A stretch of DNA of 64,000 bases from Sordaria brevicollis (Eukaryota > Ascomycota > Sordariomycetes > Sordariales > Sordariaceae): the NCBI GenBank assembly GCA_033439795.1, contig JAUTDP010000003.1, forward strand, positions 1,922,001 through 1,986,000. Direction: 5' to 3'. The notes beneath the pieces were generated by a model that was not told the DNA's origin, ran no database searches, and saw only the letters and a program-made list of their open reading frames with translations. Below, piece by piece: positions 27,601 through 37,958 of the stretch. Positions within the stretch are counted from its first letter, which is position 1; every line of letters begins with the position of its first letter. A program made the translations under genes and the position numbers.

Positions 27601-29004
27601 TAAATTTATATTCTAATAAATTTAATTACTATTATTAGACGTAATAAACTTTATATTAAAAATATTAATATTCGAAATAGCTTAAAACTAATCCGATATT
27701 AATATTTCCCTATTATAATTAATAATTACTTCGTTCTTATAATTTTTAATTAGGGAAAAACGTTTTAATTTCTCTATAATAATTTTTATAATTAATAACG
27801 CGAATAGAAAGTTATAAAAGCTTATAAAATATTCGTAATTAAGAATTATATTTTTTTAATACCGATAAGAAATCGAATCCCTAATATTTCTAATAATTAA
27901 AAATAATTTAATATAATATTCCTAATATAATAAAGAACTTAAATTTATAGCCTTTAGGTTTTAGAAGTAGCCCGAATTTTCTTTATTGAAATAAAGCGTT
28001 AAGGAAAGCTTATTAATAAATTACCTTAAAGGTTTACGATAATTGAACTTTAAAAATAAAATAAATATTAATAAGAATATAATTAAATCCCCGATATAAA
28101 ATAGTTTAAAAATACTATAATTCGGCAATAGATAAAAATAATATATAACGCCCTTTTAATATAATAGATAAAAAAGAATTTACTTTCGAAAAATTAAAGA
28201 TAATTAATTTATATAATCGTAAAAAGGAAAAGCGGAGAAGAAGACTTTAATCCCCGGCCTAAATTCTTTATAAATTTAATATATTAAAGAGGTTATTTAA
28301 ACGAATATTACCTTATTAAAATAGTTAAGTATTAATTAGTATAAGAATTTACTAATCTCCCCTATTTTCCCTATCCTCCTAAATAAAGACCTATTATCCA
28401 ATCCCTCCCTAAAACTAAAATTACCCTATTTAATAATAGTCTTACTAATAATATTTTTTTAATAATTATTAATATACAATTAAAAGGAGATTGTAATAGT
28501 ATTTTAACGTCTCCTATTAAGAAGAAATAATTATTGCCGCTAATTCCTAAAACGAAGAGGAAGTGTATAAAAAAACGATAAATATTAATAATTAGTATTA
28601 ATAATTATAGGGGAAGAGAAATCGTTATAATTAATAATTTCGTTTTATTTAATAAACTCAACGTAGATAATTAACTCCCGTTTGCTAATAAACTTCGAAA
28701 ATTTGGTAATATAATTTTCGATATTAAATATACTCCGATATTATCCCGATATATTATATTTATAAATTATATTCAGAATATAAGATATATTACTATATTA
28801 GTAGCCCAAAATAAGAAGAAGATCGGTTAAAAAGAAAGTAGGCAAAAGATGAAGCGTAAATTAGTTTAGAGAAAGAGAAAGAAAAGAGAAAAAGAATTTA
28901 AAAGATTAAAAAGGTAAAAAAAGAAGAAGTCGGTTAGGAAGGATTAAAATAATTATTAATAAATCTAATTTTATAGGACTAATAAGCAAATTTAAAGGGA
29001 AATT
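24601..29004. other. Extra 4.4 kb of nested element 2, unidentified
   Basis: This stretch lies between the pol relic and the 3' LTR. It is AT-rich and RIP-mutated. At 24950-25060 there is an imperfect 9-bp tandem repeat. From about 26900 to 28800 the plus strand carries long frames interrupted mainly by TAA/TAG, with pieces such as FEIIRR and PDKNPIYLITRES that could be a decayed extra gene. I recognise no family. It could be an additional element-borne gene, a captured host gene or another decayed insertion. I found no LTR pair or terminal repeat inside it by eye. Confidence 0.5.
24950..25060. repeat. 9-bp tandem repeat (GTTATTTTC)
   Basis: About a dozen imperfect copies of GTTATTTTC or close variants run in tandem. 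On the minus strand they would encode an Asn/Glu-rich tract (NENNEDNKNDENN), which could be a relic of a low-complexity protein segment. It could equally be a simple repeat in non-coding element DNA. Confidence 0.7.
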
Positions 29005-29628
29005 TAAAATAAGGCGGATAAATAAGTATAAGGGTATACGGCTAGATAGTAGATTTTTTCCGAATTTTTTCGAAAATTTTTCGTAATTTTTTATTCTGGA
29101 GGAATTCTTCTAGAGATTTTCCCTAATTATAATTTAAAAAAAGAGGTATAGGATAAAGATATATTATAATAAACTAATTTGAAGGAAGTATAATAGTAAT
29201 ATATTAAATAAATTAAGAAAGAAAATTGTGGAATAAATTTCGGACTTTTATATAGAAAGAAGGAAAGTTCTAAAGGAATAAAAGGAAAGAAGGGTAATTA
29301 GAAAGAAAAAAAAGAAGGTTAAGCAACTTTTGCTAAAATAATAATTAGACTTTATTTAATCTTTGAGATAAAAAATCTTCTTCAATTTGGTGAAAATCAA
29401 TTCCTTAATTAAGTCTTTAAGACTTCTTAACTTTACCTCTATAATAGGTAAAAGAAAAGATACAATTAAGTCGAAAAAGATGTTCCTATTATCAGATTGC
29501 TCCTTTCTCCCCTATAGATTTATTCCCCTTTCTATTCTTTTAATCTTATTAGAAGTTTTTAATATAGCTCCTTTCCCAGTTGTTGTGGTGGTAGTGGTTA
29601 TTTGGGGTTATTTTTCTTCCCCATTTCA
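29005..29628 (+). repeat. Right (3') LTR of nested element 2
   Basis: This copy is 624 bp, starting TAAAATAAGGCGG (RIP-altered TGAGATGGGGCGG) and ending CCCCATTTCA. The inward start is mutated and the outward end is well preserved, the mirror image of the left copy. A 94-codon frame within it is not supported as a gene. Confidence 0.9.
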
Positions 29629-29632
29629 ATAT

Positions 29633-30047
29633 TCGTTATACGACTTCGATTTCGTTGGATTTACGATGTAGGACCGTTTGTATTGGAAATAATTTGAATA
29701 AGGTATTTCGAATAATTAATTAAAAATCTTAATATAGTTAGTAAGAATTTTAATAGCGGATTTACAACGAAGGGACCGTTTAATAATAGAAAGGACGGCG
29801 GTACGACGAGGTATTGTATTAAAGGATAATAATGGAAAGATAAAAAAGGGAAAAATTTATTAGGAAGGAATTACGTAAGCGTTATAAAAGGTTAATAAGG
29901 GAAAGGGAAGGAGATTAATAAGTAGGATAAGTAAATTAATTAATAGAATTGCTATTAGAAGTTAGAGTTTTGCTAAGGAAATTAATAATTACGTATTAAG
30001 GTTATATCGTGGCGTTTGAGGATAAAGCTATAAGAGAGGGGGTATTA
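29633..30047 (+). other. 3' untranslated part of outer element with polypurine tract
   Basis: Outer-element sequence resumes after nested element 2 and runs to the 3' LTR. It ends in a polypurine tract (AAGAGAGGGGG, 30032-30042), five bases short of the LTR, which is where plus-strand priming is expected. No coding domain was seen. Confidence 0.6.
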
Positions 30048-30329
30048 TATTACGATTTAATTATGTATAGTAATTAATTAACCAATTAGAAGCAGAGCCG
30101 TAGGCGCCCTATGGCGGCGCCGGGCGGCGCCCTTCTCGACGGCCGTATGGCCGCTCCAGCGGCGCGGCGGCCACCGGGCTGAAGACTAGTATATAAGAAG
30201 GCCTCCCGGCCTTCGTTATATAGGTTCTTCAGCAAGCAATAGCTTCTACAACCGATCAGTACCTTTTGGCTACTACTACCGTTGTTCTATCCCAGCGATA
30301 TACTCCTGTGCTTGTAACGGTTCGTCACA
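30048..30329 (+). repeat. 3' LTR of outer element
   Basis: A 282-bp LTR that begins TATTACGATT, the RIP-altered form of TGTTACGATC, and ends GGTTCGTCACA just before CTGTG. The inward (left) end is more mutated than the outward (right) end. Confidence 0.92.
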
Positions 30330-30334
30330 CTGTG

Positions 30335-32326
30335 TAGGTGAATGGCCATACCATTCACCGCCAGGCTCCCTTGCCCTACATTTCTAACCCTCGAGACCTG
30401 GCCGCACAGATTCTCTGTACCCTTTTACATCACACAATACAACCACATCACCAATTGCTTCATTCGTGCCTTGTGTGTCCCACAGATCTTCCCAAGAACC
30501 TCCACAACTCCGCCAACAATGGCGGAGAAGGATGACAAGAACTGCGGGAGATCGGAGATCTCGCTCAGTCGTGCAGACGAATATGTTGGGTATCATCGTA
30601 ACGAGATGTCGAAGAATAGAAATAGCAAACTTGTGTATCTCTTGCTCGTTGTTTTTTTGGCTGGTAATTGTATGGGACAATGTCTTCGGACGTTTTTGTC
30701 TTCGCCGTTCTTGCGGGCCTGGCTCGTGATCGTTGCTCGGGTTCTCGGCTCGGAACTTCGGATTCATCGCTCGTGTTAATCGGCCATGGTCTATGCCCAC
30801 GCTAGTTGTTCGGTGTCTTCGCTCGCAGGACTCAATCGTTGTCTTCTCTCGCTGCTTCGTGGTGTAGTTCTCGTCCGTGTTCACCATCGGCGGCTTTTAC
30901 GCCGACAGTCCTCGAGTGTGGGGGGCGCTCGCGTGGTCTTATCCGGAGCCAGTCGGCCGGTTCGTGAAATCGACTTTCTTCGCATGGCAATTAGAACGTA
31001 ATGGGAATATTTGTCGTGGTGATCGATGAGGAAAACTCTCGGTCGAGGAGGTGGAGGAGGCAGTTGCGGAAGGCAAGGTCGGAATCGAGACCGGTGATCG
31101 GCAGGCAATTGGCGGGTTCGGTACGTGCTTGAGGCGGCGAAGGGCCGGAGATGCTAGGAGACAGCTCCATGCCTGCTTCGAAACGATGCCAGTGGTGAAA
31201 TTGGAAATGGAAAATCCGGCATCCACCGCATGCCGGTATGCAGCCTCCGTCCTGCACGAAAGCTGCGCGCGCCTGCTCACGCGCCTGCCTACCCTCTTCC
31301 CCCGCAGCACCCGCGCCTTCCTTCCTTCCATCCCACCCGCCTCGTCCCTCTCACCAACCAGCTCGCACCTTCCATCCCCCCGTCCCCAGGCCGCCTTTCC
31401 TCCCCATATAAGCCTTCCATCTGCACCACCTTCCAACAACCAGCCTACGACCAGTTCAATCCTGGTCATCTAGCCCAGTAAGCACAGCTCTGCATCCCCC
31501 GAGCCGTCGGTGGCAACCCAAACCCAACCATATGGTCCCGAGTTCGAGTTCGAATCTCGACGCGGGCGCAAGATTTCTCTCTCCAAGATACGTGTGGTCT
31601 CCTTCAACAACCGCTTCAGCGGCCCATTGAGAAGGGGACAGTAGAGGTAGCCGACAGCGTGCATCCACGTCTACTTATGGTGTTCGGGGGACTTTGTAAC
31701 TTGTAAATGACGGGTTGGGCTTTCAGGTTGAATAACCGGATGGTTGTTCTAATGTTGGTATCTTCCTTTTTTTCGGGACTTTTTTTTCTTTTTTTGAATT
31801 TTCTTCTTTTTTTGGTGCTGTTGCCTAGGTTGCGCTCCTTGTTTAACATCGGTTGTTGTTTTTGAGCAGAGTGAGGAGGACTAAGGAGGGAGGGTGGAAG
31901 TTGCGAAAGGATGGGGGGGATCAATTTCAGGAGCGATGTGTGGTGTGTGTGTAGAGAAAACTTTCTAATAGTAAAGTGGAAAATGTTCAAAGATAGAAGC
32001 GGACGGCATTCATCACGCCACTCGGAATTGATTGGATCTTGATCTCACGTTACCAAGTTGTCCGTTGTTACGCCCATGTGAAAAATGTCGAGACCATTTT
32101 AATAGGCACGAGCATGCAAGGCAAGTACAGCAAGATCTTGGGGTACCACACAGTTCGTTTCATTTCATGTCTTCATCTGCATTGAGATCGATCTTGCGTT
32201 CTGCATATCCTAGATCTATACCACCTGATCTCCACCCACTCATGCAATTACGCTGCTCCTCGCCTTTTACCCAGGCAATCCGTGTGACCGAACTGCTTTG
32301 CCACTCCCATAGCAGTAGCCACTCTC
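30335..32326. other. Intergenic region between the retroelement and kinase 1
   Basis: GC-rich, un-RIPed sequence starts abruptly after the target duplication. Several open frames of 140-176 codons overlap on both strands (for example 30384-30887 minus and 31051-31473 plus), but they are rich in Arg, Pro and Ser, lack recognisable motifs and look like composition effects. I call no gene. The part next to 32327 is 3' of kinase 1. Confidence 0.45.
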
Positions 32327-34150
32327 TCAATATGTCTCCCAGTCCGTCGAGTCAGCCGGCTTGCTCTTGGGCGTGCCCGGAGCAGACGAGAAGGATGCCT
32401 TTGGATCCCAAACAAGCTTCTTGCGCAAGGTCGACGGAACAAGCGACCCAAACAGAGCAATGAAGAGCCTGCCCATCCTCTGGAAAGCTGCGAGAACACC
32501 AGGAGGCAGCTTGCGCACGACGGCGACCGACCAATGACCCTCCATGCCAAAATCCATGACGAGGGACCTGACGTAGTCCCAAAACGACCATAGCGACACG
32601 ACCACCACCCGCCACGGGCCTGGCTTCGGAATCTCCTTTGGCTTCCGTCCATCGAACCACGGGTGTCTAACCACCTCTTCCATGCTTGCCCTGTCCTCCG
32701 GATTCCACCGCCAACAACGCTCCAGCAGCGACCAGAACACTTCGATCTCCTCTTTCTCCATCTTGACCTCCCAAAACTCTTTGAAAGGGTTACGCACCTC
32801 CATGTCCTCGAGGAAAGGCAACAACTCCCTCATCTTGGGATCTGCCTGCATTACTTCCTCCATCTCAAGCAATTTCTTCCCCTTCTCGGCGTATATTTCC
32901 ACCCGTTGCTCTCGCATCATACGCACCTTGAAGAAGTTCCTCGTCCCGTACTTCTCGAGTCTATATTGTGCGCGACCCTCATACTCTGCCTTTGGGTGGA
33001 CAACGGGGTCAAGTTGGGTGGCGGGCTTATCACCCCACACCTCGTCCAGCGGCGTCTCAATGTCCTCCATGCTGCGATATTGAGAGCGGTAAGGCTCGGG
33101 CAGAGGCGAGAGGCATCCCTCCCACTGGGCAACAACTGAGGAGATGAGGTATTCATTATGGAAGGGGTTGAAGGAAACGCGGAGGTAGGCGAGAGTGCAG
33201 GCCAGAGACCAGATGTCGCTGGCTGGACCTAGGAGGGGGCGGGAGTTCTTATCAAAGGTGCGGAAGACGGACTCGGGAGCGGCATACGTGATGGGAATGC
33301 CAGTTGTGCCTGCTTTTGGTGGGTGTGAGGAGGGGAAGGAGACGCCGAGATCGATGAGGACGGGGTGACGGGTGTAGAGACCCGAGACAATCGGGACGGT
33401 GTGAGGGGCGACAATGTATTCGGGTAGATTGACCGGCCGCTCCTCTGCCGGAAGCTCGTCGAGGAATTTGTCGTCAGACATCCGGACGATGCGCATTTTG
33501 TGCGGCTCCCATAGAATCTCCGACTCTAGGAGTTCAGACTCGGGCATCTCGTCGGCTCCCGGGCGCAGGCGGAGGAGAACGTTGTTTGGCCGCAAGTCCC
33601 CATGGCAGAGACCTCGCGAATGCAGGAAGCGCAGAGACTCGGCCAGCTCGAAAGCGATGTCCTTGATCAAGGCCGGATGGAAGCCGTAGAGTTTGGGGAT
33701 GATGTCGAGTGTGCAACCGTGCCAGGGGAAGACGAGGACTAGATGGCGACCGTTTGGACCGGTCAGCCAGAAATGCTCGAGGGGGAGGCAGATACCAAAT
33801 GTATCGAGGGTGGCGCTGTCGACATCCCGGAAATAGCTGGCGATCTTGAGGTCGAGGGAATCGCGTTTAGATTTCTCAGCGGCAAGGACTTTGACGGCTC
33901 GCCACTTGGTGACGGTGCTTGGTTGGTAATGGGTGTCTTGGCACAGCCAGACGGTGCCAAAGCCGCCAGCGCCGAGCTTGGTGACGACGCGAAAGCGGCC
34001 GTTCGAGTTGGGGCCGAGTCGGTCGCCGATGATGATGGGGTGGAAGCCGCCTTCGGTGTAACAGTCTGGCCCCTCGAGATCGGAATCTTCAATGGGATAC
34101 TCCAGCTCGTACTCGAACCTTTCGGTGCTGTTGGCCCTGGAGCCGAACAT
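32327..34150 (-). CDS. SRPK-like protein kinase 1
   Basis: A 607-residue, intronless protein-kinase-domain protein of the SRPK type. The entry sequence GGFHPIIIGD followed by LGAGGFGTVWLCQD is the SRPK-style lead-in and glycine loop (residues 34-72). The ATP lysine is K87 (WRAVK). The catalytic loop is H183-G-D185-LRPNN190, with Gly in place of Arg of the HRD motif. The metal-binding motif is D267-L-G269 rather than DFG, and the activation segment ends YAAPE (A291-E293). An insert of roughly 60 residues between catalytic loop and DLG, and a long helical tail, are normal for the family; I see no RS-protein docking feature. SRPK kinases phosphorylate Arg/Ser-rich splicing factors, but this fungal branch is divergent and its substrate is unknown. 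The start Met is the first in frame. A TATA-like TATAAA lies about 295 bp upstream. Confidence 0.88.
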   Translation of the reverse strand: MFGSRANSTERFEYELEYPIEDSDLEGPDCYTEGGFHPIIIGDRLGPNSNGRFRVVTKLGAGGFGTVWLCQDTHYQPSTVTKWRAVKVLAAEKSKRDSLDLKIASYFRDVDSATLDTFGICLPLEHFWLTGPNGRHLVLVFPWHGCTLDIIPKLYGFHPALIKDIAFELAESLRFLHSRGLCHGDLRPNNVLLRLRPGADEMPESELLESEILWEPHKMRIVRMSDDKFLDELPAEERPVNLPEYIVAPHTVPIVSGLYTRHPVLIDLGVSFPSSHPPKAGTTGIPITYAAPESVFRTFDKNSRPLLGPASDIWSLACTLAYLRVSFNPFHNEYLISSVVAQWEGCLSPLPEPYRSQYRSMEDIETPLDEVWGDKPATQLDPVVHPKAEYEGRAQYRLEKYGTRNFFKVRMMREQRVEIYAEKGKKLLEMEEVMQADPKMRELLPFLEDMEVRNPFKEFWEVKMEKEEIEVFWSLLERCWRWNPEDRASMEEVVRHPWFDGRKPKEIPKPGPWRVVVVSLWSFWDYVRSLVMDFGMEGHWSVAVVRKLPPGVLAAFQRMGRLFIALFGSLVPSTLRKKLVWDPKASFSSAPGTPKSKPADSTDWETY

Positions 34151-35994
34151 GTTGACGAAATCCCGTTGCGTCGTAGGCTCAGGCTGTGCGTCGTCTCGTC
34201 AATCCGATGATCAAATCGAGGCGGCAGCTGACCAGACACGAGAATAGCTGAGCTTGCTGCTGGCAGGTCGAGATGAGCAATCGGACTTGCTTAGGTGTTT
34301 GCTTCGGTCTGTTGTCGCGGTGTTGAATGAGCAATGCGGTCGCTGTGTGAGCAAGCAGCAAGCCGTGGTTGACGAGGATGTGAGGGAGAAGTGTGGGCTA
34401 TCGTATGGAATCGCGATGGGCAACAACTGGAGATCAATCTTCTTTATAACCGTGGGTCAACAACTTGGGTCATTCGCGCATTCAAGATGGCAATCGACGT
34501 GTCACTCACGAGGGCGGTGGCAGTGAATCAGAGGTATTGTTCGGAGGTCGCAGGTCATGTTCAGGCAACTGAATGGAACGGGCGGTCGAGGCTGACGCTC
34601 ACTCAGGTTTGGCGAAATAAAGGAGAAAGAACCGTTGGTAGAGAAGAAAACTCTGTTGGTCGGTGAATCAAAATGGGATGAAAGGTGAATGGCAGGTGCA
34701 GTAGAGGGGAGTGGAAGGAGGCGGAAGGCACTGGTCTGGTGTGGGTGGTCAACGGCCAACTCAGTTTCACGTCGCACCTTCCTCTTTGTTCGGTTCAGTC
34801 GCGCGCGCAAACAGAGTAAACAATGGGACGTCACTCACCAACGGCAGGCAACCTCAAGTGGGGCACGGGCCAAGTGAAGTGTCAGAGAATACCACCTCAC
34901 CTGCAAATTTCATGTCAGGTGCCGGCAAAACAGCATACCCGGTGTGATGTCAAGTGAGCCATGGATTTAAATGTGCAACAGAAGAAATCGCGTTGGCTGG
35001 AAAACTGTCGTTTCTCTACAATATATCGTGGAACTGTGGCGCCATAGGGCACTGTTAGGGCGTTAAGGCCTTTCGCGGGCGCTCCCCATGCAAAGCGCTG
35101 AATGCACTAGCCAGGCCGTAACACCTGACGCTATCATCCACCGATCACCCGCTACAAAATTGTTAGTGTCGCCTGGGTAGCTCGGCGTTGGTGTTAGTGC
35201 TCATTCACGCCCATCTCGTCCGCAACCCCTTCTTCCTCCTGTTCCATCGTTCCATCCCCCTTATACGGAGGTGCGCATACCACACCGTATACAACTTCAC
35301 CGCACCGTACTCTATATATGAGACAGAGCTACAATAATGCGGGCTTCCGGTTCCTCTCATCGTGTCATGAGTAGTCTGTGTATCTCCCTCCCAATGGGAA
35401 GGGCTGAGGCCAGCGTGCCTAGTCCGCCTCGACCACTCATAACCAATGACTATCCATCACAGAGACCAACCACGCCCATGTTACGCGCAGCATGAACAGT
35501 CCGAGGTTGCACTACCTCTACCAGTTGCAATGTGAAGCATGAAGCAAAGGGTCTCAGCATATCTGATGCAGATGTCCGCGCCCAAGGCTGAAATTGGGCG
35601 CGTAACGAGGTCCTTCTTTCTCCTCCGCATTCACTTCCATTTATCTGACTCATGAGACTGACGAACCTTCAGATAGGTGCATTCAATGACCGAGTTGGCC
35701 ATGGTGTCGACTAAATGGACACTCCAAGGTTGACCATCGGGAGGCGGCCACTTGGGACAACACCATAAGAAGGACACTTCACTTGCCTTTCCAGCATTCA
35801 CCCATTCACAAGTCGACTCAGGTTCCCATGATGGATCGATCGCAGTTTTGTCCTTAAAAAATGGACGAGTTGCAGTGCACCCATTCTTCCTTTCCTCATT
35901 CCCATCACCACTTTCACATCAAACATAGCCAGAGTACACCCTACCTCTACCGAAAGATACATTCCCACCACACGCTGTCAACCATTACCCAAAG
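34151..35994. other. Divergent intergenic region between kinase 1 and the first intact family gene
   Basis: The region holds the 5' sides of two divergent genes. On the minus strand TATAAA (plus coordinates 34443-34448) fits kinase 1. On the plus strand a weak A/T-rich box (CCTTAAAAAATGG, about 35850) lies about 145 bp before the 35995 ATG. The 60-110-codon frames here look non-coding. Confidence 0.5.
34443..34448 (-). promoter_or_regulatory. Candidate TATA box for kinase 1
   Basis: TATAAA on the minus strand, about 295 bp upstream of the kinase 1 start codon, within a sequence reading CGGTTATAAAGAAG. Assigned by position only. Confidence 0.4.
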
Positions 35995-36678
35995 ATGTCG
36001 TCTTCCATATACAGACCTCAGTACCCGGAATACAACCCGGAAATACACGAGCTCCCCGAGAAGGGGATCACTCTCGACCAGGCTCTAGCACACAGGCTGG
36101 CGAGACTAAATAGTTGGCCAACAACAGGAGGCCGCAGGAGGAAGCAGCTGCTTACCGCAGATGATCTGGAGCTCGACAACCCAAACCTTTGGGGCAGCAA
36201 GGATCCAAAGAAGAAGATTAGAATTTCGTGGGTGACCGACCCAAAAGACTCCCGTGATCCCCGCTACAAGGACGAACATACCGCCAAGCTGGCTGTTGCG
36301 GCCACGGAGGTGATCTGCCAAGAGGAGGCGGACCGGCTCGGCCTCACCTGCGTTGTGATCCGGCAGATGGCCCACAACACGCGCAACGTCTACGCGAACG
36401 GGCGTACGGTCACCATCTACAACGAGAGAAGCGGGCGGTTCGAGAACGCCCAGAAACCGGCTGATACTCACTTCACCGTCTGGATGGGACACACCAGGAA
36501 CGAGCTCCTCCTGCAAGGCCACATCTACGTGGTCTCTGACCCCTCGCAGTTTGGAAGCATCAAGAAGATGAACGACCCCATCAACCAGCGCAAGCATGTG
36601 AGCGAGGAGGACGGAGAGCGCGCTGTGTCCGAGGAGTACTGGTCGTTGACCAAAGACCCTCTCAAGCTCAAGCAGTAG
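35995..36678 (+). CDS. Three-histidine family protein, intact member A (227 aa)
   Basis: A single-exon, 227-residue protein of the family repeated across this window; I recognise no named domain. The N-terminal part (1-75) is variable, opening with YRPQYPEYNPEIHELPEKGI. The shared core runs ISWV (77-80), a charged segment ATEVICQEEADRLG (103-116), VIRQMAHNTRN with H127, THFTVWMG with H159, and LLLQGHIYVV with H176, ending SEEYWSL near the C-terminus. There is no signal peptide or membrane segment, so it is probably intracellular. It differs from the other two intact members in lacking the AGVHxxTN wording, and it is closest to the broken copies at 37959, 51010 and 55653. The ATG context (CAAAGATGTC) and matching opening residues in the 37959 copy support this start. 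Function is unknown. Confidence 0.85.
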   Translation: MSSSIYRPQYPEYNPEIHELPEKGITLDQALAHRLARLNSWPTTGGRRRKQLLTADDLELDNPNLWGSKDPKKKIRISWVTDPKDSRDPRYKDEHTAKLAVAATEVICQEEADRLGLTCVVIRQMAHNTRNVYANGRTVTIYNERSGRFENAQKPADTHFTVWMGHTRNELLLQGHIYVVSDPSQFGSIKKMNDPINQRKHVSEEDGERAVSEEYWSLTKDPLKLKQ

Positions 36679-37958
36679 AGGGTTCCAAAGGCGCTTCTTC
36701 GTCCTCTACTCGAGGTCTCAAGTCGGTGGATCAGCTTCTCCTGCAGTCAAGTCCATTCGACACTTTTCATCTACATCCTGCTCGACATCAATTCGGCACG
36801 ACCATCCTCTATCGTTTACTTGGTTCTCGGTTTCATCATCATCATACCCGGCGCTCATCATCATCATCATCGGTCTTCCAGCATTGGCTTCGCTACGTCT
36901 GGCCTTCTTCGTCTTTCATCAAGCGTCATCTTTGCCTTTCGATCTTTTCGCCAGCTTTTACCATACAGCCCATCCAGCCACTCCTCGACGTTACCCTCTC
37001 CCGCTATGGAATTAGGACCAACCTTTGCACGTTTTGTCCAAGTAACCACCGGCATTCCCGCTTTCCAAACGACCGCCGGCAATCCTAGCAGGCGCACAAG
37101 AAAGCACCGAGCAAGCGCTGGGCCAACTGATTACGTTGTCACATCGGAGCATCGGAAGTAAGCTGTGCGAGGATGCAAAGCCAGGGCTAGGTCTGCAAGC
37201 GATGGGTTATCAAGCATGGAACTCAAGCATGGAAACCAGTCTGGGAAACCAAGCATGGGAGGCATCAGGCAAGCTGGGAAGCAAGAAAACGGTTTCTTTC
37301 GTTCGTGTTTTGTCACTGAGTTTTCAGGAATCATCAAGCCAGCCAGGAGTTTGGGGTGTAATTTCTGCGGTTTTGTCTTGGTCAGTTAGTCATGGCAGCA
37401 ATTCATTAGCGTGGAGTTTGGTACATTCTCTGTTTCTCTGTTTATGTGTTCATGTGTTTTGCCTGTGCGATACCATGAGGTGATCCGATCTTGTCGTTCA
37501 GTGTTAATATATCAAGTGATGTTTTTCTCGTTGGGACGCCAGTGCAAGCTACCTGTACCTCCACTTTGCGAATCATTATTGCTTTCACATACATGTTGGC
37601 CTTTGACAGGTATGAAGCACGGAGTTGAAGACATGTTCAATGGTTTGTACAATTCGTGTTCGTCCGTTTGAGCAATGGATGCGGATGAGAGTTCTGGACT
37701 CTGGAGCACATGTCTGCAGCTCGTTTGTGCTTCCAAATCGTGGTTCATAACGCACGCAAACATGCTAAGCCCCTACCACCCATATTCCCGTTCTATGCTA
37801 TATAAGGTTGCGCTTCCCATCACATTCTTCCACTACGACTGTCCGGCATTCTCATCTATTCCCTCATCCCCCAACCCTTTCTATCCTACTAAGCGAAATC
37901 GGTCGCCGACACACATATATACCCCCATCGCCAACATCAACCCTTCGGCACAGTCAAC
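36679..37958. other. Intergenic, with TCA/TCATCA simple repeats
   Basis: 3' of member A. A short (TCA)n-like stretch lies at about 36830-36875. Near the right end TATATAAGG (37799-37807) is a good TATA candidate for the broken copy that begins at 37959. No gene is supported. Confidence 0.5.
37799..37807 (+). promoter_or_regulatory. TATA box of the 37959 pseudogene
   Basis: TATATAAGG lies about 155 bp before the ATG of the broken member. Similar boxes lie before intact members at 45999 (TATAAA) and 49301 (TATAAG), so the promoter was duplicated with the gene and outlives the coding frame here. Confidence 0.45.

Larger units (their letters stand above)
16130..29628 (+). mobile_element. Nested element 2: 13.5-kb Ty3/gypsy LTR retrotransposon, RIP-mutated
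   Basis: The element is bounded by two 624-bp LTRs (TGAGATGGGG...CATTTCA). On the plus strand there is a gag (about 17780-18960) with a decayed CX2CX4HX4C knuckle just before YQCKNKDYY; a protease relic VLLNSGTE for the usual DSGAE (20158-20190); and an RT with ITILPQGGTNS (about 21800) and YFNN (21902-21913) for the FxDD-type site. An RNase H/tether, an integrase and a GDFILIYD...KGPYKVVN tail (24008-24110) follow. No chromodomain was seen. The RT wording resembles a large non-chromovirus gypsy lineage of ascomycetes. The 4.4 kb between the pol tail and the right LTR is unusually long and not explained by these domains. Confidence 0.87.
2356..30329 (+). mobile_element. Outer Ty3/gypsy chromovirus-type LTR retrotransposon, RIP-mutated, with two nested insertions
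   Basis: The unit is bounded by two 282-bp LTRs with TG...CA ends and a perfect CTGTG duplication. A purine-rich tract (30032-30042) precedes the 3' LTR, so the element reads on the plus strand. After removal of the nested elements and their target duplications about 7.55 kb remains, a normal length for the class. Relics occur in gypsy order: gag with a zinc knuckle (2760-3813 continuing at 10725), protease (about 12340-12600), RT (about 12830-13600), RNase H, integrase (about 14450-15300) and a chromodomain (about 15555-15710). Stops are nearly all TAA/TAG where Gln or Trp is expected, and Cys, Asp and Gly codons are changed by G-to-A. This is what RIP produces. It is not an active element. 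Confidence 0.93.

Noticed and set aside
30342..31473. Overlapping ORFs of 140-176 codons on both strands right of the retroelement
   Set aside because: Several frames are open at once, compositions are Arg/Pro/Ser-rich and no motif or start context stands out; this is typical of chance frames in GC-rich DNA.
31544..31560. Possible tRNA T-arm (TCGAG TTCGAAT CTCGA), with another T-arm-like stem (ACCAG TTCAATC CTGGT) about 100 bp upstream
   Set aside because: No matching acceptor stem, D-arm or anticodon arm could be built at the right distances on either strand. The sequence is not called as a tRNA.
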